Part shown: positions 47,701 through 59,234 of the stretch, piece after piece | How the letters are laid out: each line of letters starts with the position of its first letter | How positions within the stretch are numbered: the first letter of the stretch is position 1 | NCBI RefSeq assembly: GCF_026914185.1 | Contig: NC_070571.1 | Coordinates: 5,084,001-5,148,000, forward strand | DNA length: 64,000 bases | Direction of reading: 5' to 3' | Source: Puccinia triticina | Lineage: Eukaryota > Basidiomycota > Pucciniomycetes > Pucciniales > Pucciniaceae | Made by a program: the position numbers and the translations under genes | Notes under the pieces: generated by a model | Told to the model about the DNA's origin: nothing | Seen by the model: the letters and a program-made list of their open reading frames with translations, nothing else | Databases searched by the model: none

Positions 47701-50700
47701 TGCAGATATTTCTGACAGAGTTCTGTCAACGACCATGTAGTTGAGGTGACCATCGACTTGAAACCATCGCTGCTAAGATCGCACACTAGGCGGCCGGTTA
47801 GTAGGTGATTGTTAAATCCGCCGGTACGTAGCGATGGAAGCTTTTCTCTGCGCATCCGACCGATTCTAGACCAGTGCGAGGTTTTGAGGTCTCGCATACG
47901 GTGTAAAATGACGTCCAATGCGACACTTGCCAAGTCATACCCTACGATGATATCCGGATCGTAAGAGTTGATTGTACCGAGTAGAATAGATAGTAGCATG
48001 TGCTCTTCTTTTACCGGCGTTATGGGTGGCATTGTTCGACGGCAGGCCTCGTGAGTACCGGCGGGAAAGGAAGCTAAGGGCCTCACAAAGGTTTTCACCA
48101 CCGATGATTGCTGTTCAATCGGTGTCGTGTCTTCCAAGTTAGCTGTAGCAAACAAATAGGTGATGTGTTTTTAGATCTACGAGTAATACTGTGGAGTTTG
48201 TGAGACATTACGGACCTTCTTGCCACATGCGTGCTGTAACGCAGACAATCTCTTTCTTATTATCCTTGTGGTTCATGATATCCCGGATACTAAGACTCAT
48301 GATGTTAAGAGGAGGAATCTCTTTCGCGGTGGGATCGGCATCGCTAAGTGGGTTGATCAGTTTTGGGTCCTTGACTACAACTTCGAGTTTGCACCAGGAT
48401 GCCTGAGGTTATCAAGCGAGTCGTCAGTAGGAGCCAATTGGTGTTTGGGAATAAACAAAACATACGGGTGTAGCTCGTGTACTAGGGAATGCGCCTTGAA
48501 CATCCAACCAGCAAGGCCCCATGATTTTACGCTTTAAGAGGAATAATTCGAAAGCGCTGGTTCCAGTTCCAAAAACCTTGCTGAAGGTTTTGCCAGTTGT
48601 AAGCCGCGCAATGGGAGGCTCTGGTGAAAGATTGGTATCAGCAACTATGAGGAAAACTTGCAGTCGAGGCAGACGCACTGGTGTAACTGTATACGACTTT
48701 GAGCCACTCATCGCAGTTGGCGGGGATATCTTTCTCCTCAAAGCAATATTGGCGTTCGACCATCTTTGCTTTAAACTCGTTAATCTGGTGATTTTCTAGA
48801 ATCGTCTCGACTTCGTCATAAATATCATCTTCCGTGGGTTTTACCTCGATTCCATCCTCTACGAAAGTTCAGAATAGTTAGATGTAAAATTGCCATAGGG
48901 TCGAATAATCTCGCTTACCGTCTGTCATGGTAGGCCGAGGTAGAACGAACAGGTTGCGCTCCATCCCTTCGACAATCACACAGCAAGCGATATACTTCGA
49001 CGATAACTGATCAAAAACCTTCCCGAAAAGATAGATGACACCTTCGAGTTCTTGATAGTCTAGCCAGAAGAACTTGAGCTGATTTCCTTCACTAGTCTCG
49101 GTTGGCGTGTCAACGGCCTTGTCGGTTTTCTGTGGATCTGTAGGAACAAAAGCATCGACTTTCACGGGTTTGGGTAAGTGTCGATCGGCTTCCGCTTGTG
49201 CGAGCGCTTTTTTTGTTATCCGTGGGGGTTTGGAAACTTTGCTTTTGCGAGGAATGTTGGCCAAGAATTCCGTAGTTTCTGAAAGGTCTATCTCAGTCGG
49301 AGCCACAACGACGGCGTTAGGGGTGTCAGCTGACGGTGGTTTGTCTTCACTGTCCTCGATGAGTGCTTTGAGATGAGCGTCAGTACTGGGGTCGATATTA
49401 GAGACTGTGGGCAGAGCTTGAAGTGCTTTCTGCCAATTCAGACCTTGAGGCTTAGAGGGTTCCATCGGTTTGGTACTATCTTGAGAGGGTAAGTGCCGGT
49501 CGGATGCGACCACAGCGCCACCGAGTGGTTGACGCCTGTTCTTCCCATGTTTTCCAACTTTAGGAACTAGTTTGCAAGATACTGTGGGGATGGAGGTCGA
49601 GGTCGAGGTGGGGTCTGTTTTCAAATCATCCAAACGCATGTCTAAATTTTCTTCATCGCTGAGATCCATAGCCAAGTCTTCCACCTTGAGGTCCACGAGA
49701 TCATGGTGCAAAGTAGCGATACGAGGTTTTTTGGAATGTCGTTCAACGTCGTCGACTCCTTCACTGCTGAGAAATCCACCGACGCCAGCGCTGGAGCCAT
49801 CACCCAAGCTTTCTGTTCGGGCAAAATCTTCATCACCGAAGGACGATGATGACGAGGGTATCCCATTCGACTTTTCAGGACTAGTGTTGCGTAGAGCGGT
49901 TGGAGAAAGACCAGGGCGTGAGTAATTAGGTACATTTTTTCTTTTCTTCTGTTCGGAGGTCTGCTCGGAGCCCTGCAGTCGGCCTGGTTGAATAGAGCTG
50001 AGATTAGGGAGATGCGAGGCGCTGGATGGTTTTGAAGTGCCTTGGCCGAGTCCGCTCAATAGACTGTCCATAAAGCCTTCGGAAGCGACAGCATCTTTAG
50101 TTTTCCGATAAGCATTCAGAGTCGGAGGCTCCTTAGCCACATTTTTTCCTCGAGCACCTGATGCGGGGCGCGCGTTCTTGTGCGATGTGGTAGGGAGTTT
50201 CGAGGTTGGACGAGTGCTTGAGCTCGAATGTTGTGTTGTCGACTGTTGATCTCGGCTTTTGCGGTGAATATCTATCAGAGAGTTTCAACGAATTTCAACA
50301 CGGTGAGTCACAAAATTGCACAAAAACTGGCATTGAATCAAATCACTTACTTGCGGGTATCACGGTTTTGTCGACCTCTTCTTCTTCTTCATCCCAATCG
50401 ATCACTCCCTGTTCAACGTAACCCGAATCATCATCGTTCTCTGCAACACGATCGAATGAAGTGTTAGTAGAATAGCAGACGAAGCTTGCCAAGAAATGCT
50501 TGCCGATGAAATCGTCTTCGGCCAATCGTCCCTTCACAACCGACTTGTACTCATCTTCTGAGACCGTTTCATAGATGTCATCCTGCGATCCCTGCAGTAA
50601 CGAGCTCGATGATTGTCAGAAAGCTGCATTGTAGCGGGCAAGTGCGTATGTCTGCTTACTTTATAATCGCATTTCTCGCCAGCTCGCCTAGCCCTCAGGA

Positions 50701-50743
50701 CTTCAAGGGATTCCTTGCGGCTTTGATCGGACTTGGAAGGCAT
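44793..50743 (-). CDS. POL1: DNA polymerase alpha catalytic subunit
   Basis: B-family polymerase that extends primase-made RNA primers at nuclear replication origins and lagging strands. Sixteen exons (complement): 50660-50743, 50504-50591, 50351-50440, 48919-50271, 48679-48858, 48466-48620, 48216-48402, 47181-48142, 46952-47101, 46712-46879, 46344-46621, 45894-46252, 45527-45804, 45220-45459, 45015-45114, 44793-44935. The total is 1604 aa, in frame throughout. Landmarks are motif [10 protein letters not shown] (about 1008), motif [10 protein letters not shown] (about 1092) and motif C YGDTDS (about 1142). The C-terminal cysteine modules show CRHC with CPNLEC, and CDDAAC with CLNTSMGC, for the B-subunit interface. 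The N-terminal 500 residues are polar and poorly conserved, as is usual. The start is the first ATG before a basic segment. Intron 50441-50503 is GC-AG; all others are GT-AG. Confidence 0.96.
50441..50503 (-). other. GC-AG intron of 63 nt, frame-neutral
   Basis: Donor ATCG|GCAAGC, acceptor TTGCAG, with a CTAAC branch-point word about 20 nt upstream of the acceptor. Its length is a multiple of three and it has no stop, so retention would insert 21 residues into an acidic N-terminal region where family members read continuously. Confidence 0.7.
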
Positions 50744-51422
50744 TTGCAAGGCGAAGGCGACGGGCAGAGAGACGATGATTAGGTAGCTTGGAAAGGTGGT
50801 TGAACGAGAAGGGCGGAACAGGAGTGCTCTGAACGCGAACGCGTCGACCGATTGTGTATGAAGGATGGTAATTGGGCCGGGGGTCCAAGAGGCCGCCCGA
50901 ACCCGGCCGGGTTTGGGCCGGGCGCGGACACCAGTTTTGTGAAATTCCCAGACTCCAGCCCGACCCGTCACAGATGCTAAACGGCGCGGGCTGGCGCCGG
51001 CTGTCCAGCGGGCGCCCGTGGGCTTTTGCTATCCGAGCGAAAGAAACGGATAGTCCCGGATTGGCGGATAGCCCCTCTGCCCCGGGTGAGTGTTTTGCCA
51101 ACAACAAAATTTTTGAATAATGCTGGGTGATACAAAATTCTGCCCAACTTCCAGGAACTCTGAGGATCACCACGTTCACCCATTATCCATGTACATTGTG
51201 AGCTTAGATGTAGATTAATACCATGCTAGATTTTCACAATCACACTTCAAAAGAGCTGGACAACAGAAGGCAAGCTGTATTGCTGAACAGGAGCTCATAA
51301 AAGAAGCCTGTTTTCCAGCTTTTCTCTCTTTGCTTTGTCTTCACACAGCAGCTTGAAGCATATTGGTCAATATCATCACCAATTCACCCTAAATCATCAA
51401 CTTTGTCACTGCCAGCAAAATT
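50744..51422. promoter_or_regulatory. POL1 upstream region, GC-rich
   Basis: 50870-51070 is strongly GC-rich with CCCGG/GGGCC words (for example GAACCCGGCCGGGTTTGGG, an inverted repeat). It could be an inserted MITE fragment or promoter GC boxes. No gene supported. Confidence 0.35.
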
Positions 51423-51607
51423 GGCTGGGCTGAGGTTATCCCAGTTAAACCGGGATGCACTCAACCAATTTAAACTTGGTTGATCTCAACTGATGAAATG
51501 TGAATCCAAGGTACCCCCCTTGGGTTTATATTTCATTGGTTGAGATCAACCAATTTTAAATTGGTTGAGTGCATCCCAGTTAAACTAGGATGAATTGAGC
51601 CCAGCAA
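51423..51607. mobile_element. 185-bp MITE, GCTGGGCT ends
   Basis: Inverted arms of about 75 bp: GCTGGGCTGAGGTTATCCC... on the left mirrors ...GATGAATTGAGCCCAGC on the right. The shared inner core is GATGCACTCAACCAATTT. No coding content. Confidence 0.8.
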
Positions 51608-51669
51608 AATATGCTGGTAGTGTGTTCACACTTAGTTTCTGCCCAAAAATCATCTCCGCAAGCTTCATC

Positions 51670-53560
51670 ATGTCTTCTTTGAGAATCAGTAGTGCCATCA
51701 CCAGTGCCAGTGCCAGTCCAAATCCCAACATCTTCTAAAAAGACACCAGAGCCAAAATCCAGGAGATCCCTGCAGGAGAAATTACCGCCGCTCAGTGTGA
51801 CTAATTCACCAAAATGTGAGACTGATGAAAGTCAATCAAAAAAAAGGCCACAAGTAAGGTCTGGGATCATTTCTCAAGAGCAGTTGAGGGAAGCTTACAT
51901 GGAATTTCTCCTCATCCGTTGATCTGTGAAAGTTGTGATTCAATTTTAACTCCATACTGATTGAAATTCATATTCTTTTCTTCAAACACCATGCCACCCC
52001 AGCCAGTAATAAAGTGAATTTAATTTGCAATTATTGAAAGACTAGCCTTTCTGCAACCTTGAAATCAGGTACCAACCATCTTGGACAACATTTGGAAAAA
52101 TACTTCACTGAGCATGGCATTGGTGGGATCACCTCTCAGCAACAATCCGTACTCAACTTTCCCGGTCTCTTGAAGGGGATCTGGATTTTTTGTCAAGAAG
52201 AAGCTCACAAAAATTTGTCTAAGTTGATAATCAAGCATGAGTATCCCTTCAGTGTGGCCAATCATCAGGGGTTCATCAATTTTTTGAAGGCAGTCCAGGT
52301 GCCCAAGTTTTCAATCCTTGGGGGGATGATGGTTTGAATGATTGCTTCCAAATGTTTCCAGAGCTCAAAACAATTTTGATGGCCAATGTGTACCACATTG
52401 CTTTAATGACTGAATTGTGGACCTCTTCTGATATTGCTGGATTCATGGTCATCACCCAAGGATGGCAATTAAACAAACACATAATCAGCTACCACCCTCT
52501 CCTGTCCCCACACACCACCCAACTCATTGCGGACCACCTCAGCCAGGTCTTGATTGAGTGGAGACAGCTCAACAAGCTTGCCTTTGTCACCCTTGAAAAA
52601 ACCAGCGTGAACAATGTGGAAATCTCTGAACTCCCACGATTTATCAATGACCGTTTGCAAGTATCAGGCCATCTGACAACTTCCAGCTACTTCCACCTTT
52701 GATTCTCAGCCCAATTAATCAATCTTAAAGTTGAAGATGGTCTCAAGAAAATCAGTGGACCGGTTGACTGTCTTCAAGAAAGTGTCAAATATATTCATGG
52801 ATCCTCAGCTAGAATGGAGGCATTTGAGAGAGCAATGGTGAAATCCAACCTTTATCCCAGGAAGAAGAATCCTTCAAATGATGTTCCAACTCTCTAGAAT
52901 TCAACTTAAATAATGATTGAGTTGGTGGTGCCTTTGAAGTTAGCCTTCCAACAGGTTGAGATGGATGAAGACAAGTTTGAAGTCAGCACTGCTGACTCAG
53001 ATGAGCTGGTGGTGATGATGGAGTTTTTGGAACCATTCTACAAAGGTGAGCTTTCATTTTTATGATCAGATTCTTCCACTAGGCAGAACTGAAATCATAT
53101 TATTTTTCCTTAAATTTCAGCCACAGTTGAATTGATTGGCACTCAGTGAGTCAGTATCCAACAATGAATTGCACCTACCAGGCAATTAAGGTGATTGAGA
53201 ATCAACTTGCACAGAGCTCCCATCTCAACAACAGCCACCTCACAAACATCATTCAGCCAATGAAGGAGAAGTTCACCAAATAATGGGACTCAATTCAAGA
53301 AATTGACACCCTAGGGCTTGTCCTTGATCCTTGTTACAAGATTCAATACCTACACTTCAGCCTTGAGGAAACCTGCAATTCCCAAAAAACCTCCAACTAC
53401 CTTGGTAATATGTGGGTGGTAATATTGAATCTCTGGGCCTTGCATGTTACTTCCCACAACCCTACAGAACCTCCTGCTGAGACTGTTGAGCTTTCTGTTA
53501 GTCTGCTACCATGATGTATCACCACAGTATGGAAGCCTGTAGGACTGACCCATGAGCACT
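51670..53560 (+). pseudogene. hAT-family transposase, heavily decayed
   Basis: Blocks of an hAT transposase follow one another on the plus strand. They are a Ser/Pro-rich leader, HLGQHLEKYFTEHGIG (about 52078-52125), HIALMTELWTSSDIAGFMV (about 52393-52450), HTTQLIADHLSQVLIEWRQL (about 52513-52570), MEAFERAMVKSNL (about 52815-52850), a VELIGTQ block (about 53126), and LGLVLDPCYKIQYLHFSL (about 53313-53365). The frame changes several times, with stops near 53146 and 53283. No C-terminal dimerisation domain is seen. It differs from the hAT copy at 39655-42275, so it is a second lineage. Confidence 0.8.
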
Positions 53561-53658
53561 ACCAGCCAAACACCAATCTGGAAGCCACAAGCATCTCTAG
53601 CCTAGCTGCACAGCTTGCAAGCAGGTGAAAAAACATCATTTTTTTTTGCACTGACATA

Positions 53659-54755
53659 CACCAGGGGAGATATGTTCCCACTCCCCAGGGAGTGCCAGAG
53701 CTGAATTTGATGTGAGTTTTGGTCGGATGTGAGCCTGATGTGCATCAGTAACTCATCCCTAAATGAATTGAAGTGGATGCAGAAGTGAGTCAAAAGTCAG
53801 TCAGAATTGATTTGGGAGTCAACACAATGTTGTGTAGAATTCTTTTGTTTTCTAGGTACAACTAGAGGAAAAAATATGATGAAATGATATTTCACCCAAG
53901 TCCAACTCATCAATTGCTCCTGTTTGATGATTTCAAAGGATAGGAAAGCAAAATTGCCATTCTTGAATGTAATTCCTGTAAAAAAAATGAGTTTCTTGTA
54001 ATTCACATTATATGCCCTCATGTACAAAATCAAAGTAAAAGTTGACTTGGTATTATTGGGTTTAGAATTTTGGAATGTGGTAATGTTTCAGTAAAATTAG
54101 TGAGCCCCATTTTCTTGGAAATGCTGTAATTAATTTGAATTTGGCTAAAAAATGGTGATAAACTATTGTATTGGGGTGAAAGTCTGAGGTAAGTCAAGGT
54201 TGGATTGCAGTGCCACCCCAGTTTGGCCACATATCCTGGCCTCTTCACAAAAATGATTGTGTGATTTTTTTTTTTTTTTGCTTTTCAAAATCCACATGTG
54301 CACATGCAAGTGAACTTTTTTGCACTTTGCTAATAGTCACCCTAATGTACCTGTGTACATTGAGGTGGAAATATCACAGGATGGGCCTTTAACAGCCACA
54401 TGAAAAGTAAAAAATTTGTGTTGAGACACCAATTGTCCCCCTAATGTACGCGAGTACATGAGGGGGACAATATGACATACTTCGCCTTTCACATCCCCAT
54501 GAAAAGGACACACTGGTCATGGAGCCAAGAAAGGCCTTTATTTTGGATGAGTTCTGGATGAATTCCACATGAGTTCTGGATTATTCCTTGGCAAGTTATG
54601 GTTTATTTCAGGATGATTTCCAACTGATTTCAAGCTGACTTCCAGTCTTGTTCATACCTATTCAATATTTCTTTACCAAAGACCTCCAGCACAGTTATGG
54701 AAAAAAAGTTATGGTAAGGCACTCCCTGGGGAGTGGGAACATATCTCCCCTGGTG
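53659..54755. mobile_element. 1.1-kb foldback element with perfect 38-bp TIRs
   Basis: CACCAGGGGAGATATGTTCC... at 53659-53696 is repeated exactly as a reverse complement at 54718-54755. The interior is AT-rich with no transposase; it contains two CCTAATGTAC...GTACAT segments (about 54343 and 54440). A target-site duplication is not evident. Confidence 0.75.
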
Positions 54756-54839
54756 ATAACAGAAAGGGAATTTCACACTTGCACACCAGCCCAATTGTAA
54801 CCTGGTGGGATTTTTGTCACCTGCCATCCTTGCAAGTGC

Positions 54840-55130
54840 AAGAGAAAAGTACAACACCTCAATGTTCAGTGCTAACCCGCCATCAAGAAGACATACACCC
54901 TTGATGGCCTGTCTGTACACCATCAAGAGCACTACACATGTAAACTCTTGATGGCTGGTCAGCACCAGCCAACAAGGGTGAATCATACTTAAACTCTTGA
55001 TGGCTGTTACTGACCGGCCATTGAGAGGTGATACACACACCAATCAATGGCCTGTCAGTACATCAGCCATCAAGACAAAAACTCTTGATGGCCCAGACTG
55101 GCTGATCATCAAGAGAAAAACCTCCCTCAA
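54840..55130. repeat. TGATGGCCTGTCTGTAC-type palindrome cluster
   Basis: Repeated 'ctcttgatggc(tg/cc)' and 'gccatcaaga' words in alternating orientation. A diverged member of the TGACCGG family. Confidence 0.65.
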
Positions 55131-56550
55131 TTGCCCTGACTCCACAAAATTTTAGAAGTTAAAATTTCATACCAAAATGGCTATAGCTATACTGGGTTCA
55201 ATACAGGGCAGGGAGGCATAATCCTCTGAAAGTCCACCTGAACCGCCTGTGTCTGCCTCATTGCGGACATGGTTGTGGCCCAGAAACAAGATTGGTGTGT
55301 TTTGACCTGGCCTGTCCTGTCCAGAATTGAAGCGGGTCAAGCCAGGATGGCCCACAGACATCCCAAACCCGCCCACTTATCATAATTAGTATGAAGCGCA
55401 CAGGATTTCAATACATGTGATTGACCATCAAGTGTGTTCAAGGTTCAAAGTCTGGAAATGTGAAAATGGGTGGCACCCAGCAATGCTGCAAAAAATACAA
55501 TAAATGGAGTGTATATGGTAAACATGTTTCATTGAAGATGCATACCTCCATGTCCAATTTTTTGTTTTTAGTTGCTATCTGTATGATAACGGCTACAAAC
55601 AAAAGATTTGAAATTTAGTTATGCATCTTCAATGAAAAACATTTACCATATGCACTACATGTATTGTACTTATTGCAGTGTTGCTCCCAGAAGTGATCTG
55701 GAGGCCCACAAGCTAGATTTCCTTGCAAAAATCTAGACTTTCTCAGAATATATCCACAAATGAATCACCATCATTTTTTATTTCTGTGAGGTTTCAGTCA
55801 AGTGCAAAAGGTTAAAGAAATGTGCCTTCAAACTTCAGAAATGGCATTCCAGAATACCCATTGAATTTGGGCCCAAAACATCCAGAATCCTGCCCTGGTT
55901 GACCTGCAAATTAAATATTTGATTGAAGAGGAGAAGCATTTGATTGAAGCTGTAGTGTACGAATCCCCATTGGCTGAAATGCTTGATCTGGAGACAGGCT
56001 AAACCTTACTGGCTGGTGAAAAAAACTTTTTGGTTTAGTGGAATCCTCTAAATCAAGCCTTTTAGGCAACGGGAAGTCATCCAGTCTGTACAGGAATATC
56101 AGTACATATTTACATCAATTTCTATTGACCCCACATGAGATCTCATCTACATATAAATAAAGAAATAGCCTCTGGGGGCCAAAAAAAGCTGCACAGTTAT
56201 CTGTCATGCAAGTAAAGCCGGTGTTGGTATGCATGAAACACCAGTGTTGATGCTCTTTTTGTATTAACCGCCTCTGTTCAATCCATAACTTCATTGAACA
56301 GAGTTGGACTCATCCCCTGATCTCTCTGTATCAATCTGAGTCTGCTTGCCAATGATTTTGGTTTCCCATTCCCCTTTTTCCTTTCACAACCGGTGATTGT
56401 CAAACTGCTCTGACGTTCACACCCCCTGGAACCCCAAAATTGGGGGCTATGCCCTTGTTCCTGAATAAAACATCTTTTTGATAATCTTAGGCCTGTATCT
56501 CTGAAATTTGAATGTGCATGGGGAAGTCAGGTTCAGAACTTTAGTACATT
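55131..56550. other. Gene-free repeat-rich stretch
   Basis: About 55930-56085 carries the CTTCCCGTTG-family repeat (inverse of 24993-25139). 55500-55660 holds an imperfect inverted pair around 'catgtttcattgaagatgcat'. No gene recognised. Confidence 0.45.
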
Positions 56551-56714
56551 TATGGTGTTCAAAATTGCATATGCAAGTGTTTACATAGGAGTACAATTTA
56601 AAAAGCAAATTTTGACTGGGAAGATGTCAACATGCATAAGCTTATGATGAAATCTCCCAGCCAAAAAGAATTTGCTTTTATCTAAAAACATCTTATGCAA
56701 TTTTGAACACCATA
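56551..56714. mobile_element. 164-bp Harbinger-type MITE
   Basis: Inverted ends TATGGTGTTCAAAATTGCAT and mirror, identical over the first 14 bp to the ends of the 37245-39572 element. The flanking triplets (ATT / AAT) do not match exactly. Confidence 0.7.
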
Positions 56715-56738
56715 AATTGCGGTGTTTGAGGTTGGAAT

Positions 56739-56890
56739 TATGGTGTTCAAAGTTGATTTATGCATGCACAAATCATAAGTTCAGGGGATTTTTTCAGTGG
56801 GATTACATAATCAAACTTGTGCGCTCCCCTGCAATAAGGTTTCTATGAATTTATGATTGATGCATGCATAGATCAACTTTGAACACCATA
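56739..56890. mobile_element. 152-bp Harbinger-type MITE with AAT TSD
   Basis: Inverted ends TATGGTGTTCAAAGTTGAT and mirror, flanked by AAT on both sides (56736-56738, 56891-56893). Same end family as 37245-39572; lone ends of the family occur near 57060 and 58850. Confidence 0.75.
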
Positions 56891-56893
56891 AAT

Positions 56894-59234
56894 ATACGGA
56901 CTTACTTTGTGCACTGCAAAAAACTCTTTGTGCAGTGTGCCGCGTGTGCATTTCCAAACACTTGGCCCACTGCAGGTGAAAGAAACAAACAATTTTGGCT
57001 GGGAAACCAAAGATTACATATGCAGTATCCTGCAAACAAAGTTTTATGCATGCATGCATAAATTTCAACTTTGAGCACCATAAATGTGAATGACTGCAGT
57101 GTAGTTTTTAGCAGTTGAAAAGAAAATTTGCACTTGAATTGATTTCATAGCTGGTTTTTGTATCCTGATTTCTTTTTCAATCTATTCCTCATTAAAAGAC
57201 TTCCCATAGGATATACACTCCCTTCACAGACTAAAATTTCAAAGATCTTTTGACCAACAGATGCCTTGATAGATCTGTCCTCCCTTAATCTATGCAAACA
57301 ACGTGTAAATAGGTGTAAACCTGTATTAGATCCAGCTGCTTGCTCCAATACCAATTCAATTCTCGTCCAATGGAATCAAACTCGACTTATCAACCCACCA
57401 CCCAATCGCCCCAAAGGTTGGATCCTGAGTTTTAAACCCTGGGCTAGGTTCTGGTGTTCTATTTTAGAAAAGTTGGTTGAAAATTGATTGACTTTAGAAG
57501 TTGTTTGATTCTGAACCCACCATAAGGCATGTATTAATCAGATGGATTGGTACTGGTGTTGTTCTGGGTGTGTGTATGTACACCACGGGCTGAATCATTC
57601 CTCCCAAGGATGCATGTGACAATTTCATTTGGATGCACCTCCTGTGGTGCGGCAAAAAGCATCCCCAAGGTCTGCATAGTCAATGTCCTCTGGTTATCTT
57701 CTGGATGCTAAAAAGTTATCCTCAGGATAATTTTCTGCCCACTCAGACCACCAAAAAAAAAGAGCAGAACCAGCAAGTGTCAAACCCACAAACTCTATCA
57801 TATTTCTCAGGGCACAAATGCCCTCCATACCCCCCCCCCCCCCCCAACTACAGTTTCAACAACTGCACACCTGGCGGCAGGCAATTGCATGTTGTAGAAC
57901 TGAGTTCAGTCAGCAAACCTGAATGGGGTGGTTGGTGGTACCCACTGCGTTGGCAGCAAGATGGGTAATCCCAGCTTACCAACTCACCTATTGACATTCA
58001 TGTGGAGTGTGCATGTTAAGGCATACACCATCCAAATGGATTCAAAATTTTCTGAAAGTAATCCTTGGGACACCTTGGTGAAGGGTGTCCTGGGGATTGG
58101 TGTTCAAAATCATCCTTAGGAGAACTTTCCAAAATGTATCCTGATGATGAGGTTTTTTGAGCTGGATAATGCATCCTTGGGATGCTCTTGGTGCAGATGG
58201 GTCCTGACTCCTCAGTATGCTTGTGAGGACATCCTTGGGACCGGTGGTGGCCTGTAGTGTCCTCAGGGCACATTGAAGCTCTCCCAGGTTTAATTGTGAC
58301 AGGCCCAAATCTCAAATACTGGTCCTGTGGCGTATTTCACCAGGCAGACTGGTTTGCTCGTGCTTCCCGGTAGAGGTCTGATCTACCAGGTCAGTGTTCA
58401 TGCAGGAATGAACATGTGTCATTTGCATGTTTTGTTGGTAACTTAGCAGGGATAAAATCAAGGTTGGTTGCCTACAAATCAGTGGAGAAGGCAAAAAACA
58501 CACTTGTCAATCCAAGACGGCCGGTGAACTTGCCTAAACAAGGAAGGAGGAGGCTTTGCTGGCCTTCAGATTCATCTATTGGGTGGTTGGAGGGTTCCTC
58601 CAAGGTCTCCGGATCACCGGGCCAGGCCGGGCCAAACCCGTTTTGGAGAAAAAGTCATGCCCCGGGAATTGGCGCATACCTCGGGGCATACGGGGTTCAG
58701 GGTGTGGGCTGATCACTCATGCCCCAACCCAAACCCCGGGTCACAGCCTTAGTGATTTTGGCTGGGAGATGTCAGCTTAAGTTTATGCACTTTGACATGT
58801 TCCCAACCAAGATTTGCTTTATACTCTTATGTAAACAATTGCACATGCAATTTTGAACACCATAGATGAAGGTTGGGAAGCAAGGGAAATTTCAAGGCAC
58901 AGCAAATGATCTTGAGGGGAAAAAATCACAACACAACCATCATACTAATCTCTGAGACTACAAACTTTGAACTTCAATGAATTTGTCGGATTGTTTTAGC
59001 TTTGTTCCTTGCTCAAGTTGATTTACAGCTAAAGAAACAGTGGAAGTTGATTTTTTAATCATGCCATGACTATGACAACTGCAAAGATGGATCAAACACA
59101 TCAGTGGTTTGCTAGAATTCTTATGACGTACAGTACATCAAGATTGATTTGACAAGACATCAGCATAGTGCGGCTGACGAGCAAGAACTGAGAAATTTTA
59201 AAACCAAGAGTCCAAGACAGTGCATGTAAGCAAG
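56894..59234. other. Gene-free stretch
   Basis: No recognised gene. A C-homopolymer run lies at about 57830-57845. An open frame of 111 codons at 57633-57968 spans it and is not credible. Confidence 0.45.

Noticed and set aside
49107..49935. Plus-strand open frames of 89-117 codons and a second minus-strand frame
   Set aside because: Shadows of POL1 exon 4.
57633..57968. 111-codon open frame
   Set aside because: Crosses a C-homopolymer and has no resemblance to any family; low-complexity chance ORF.
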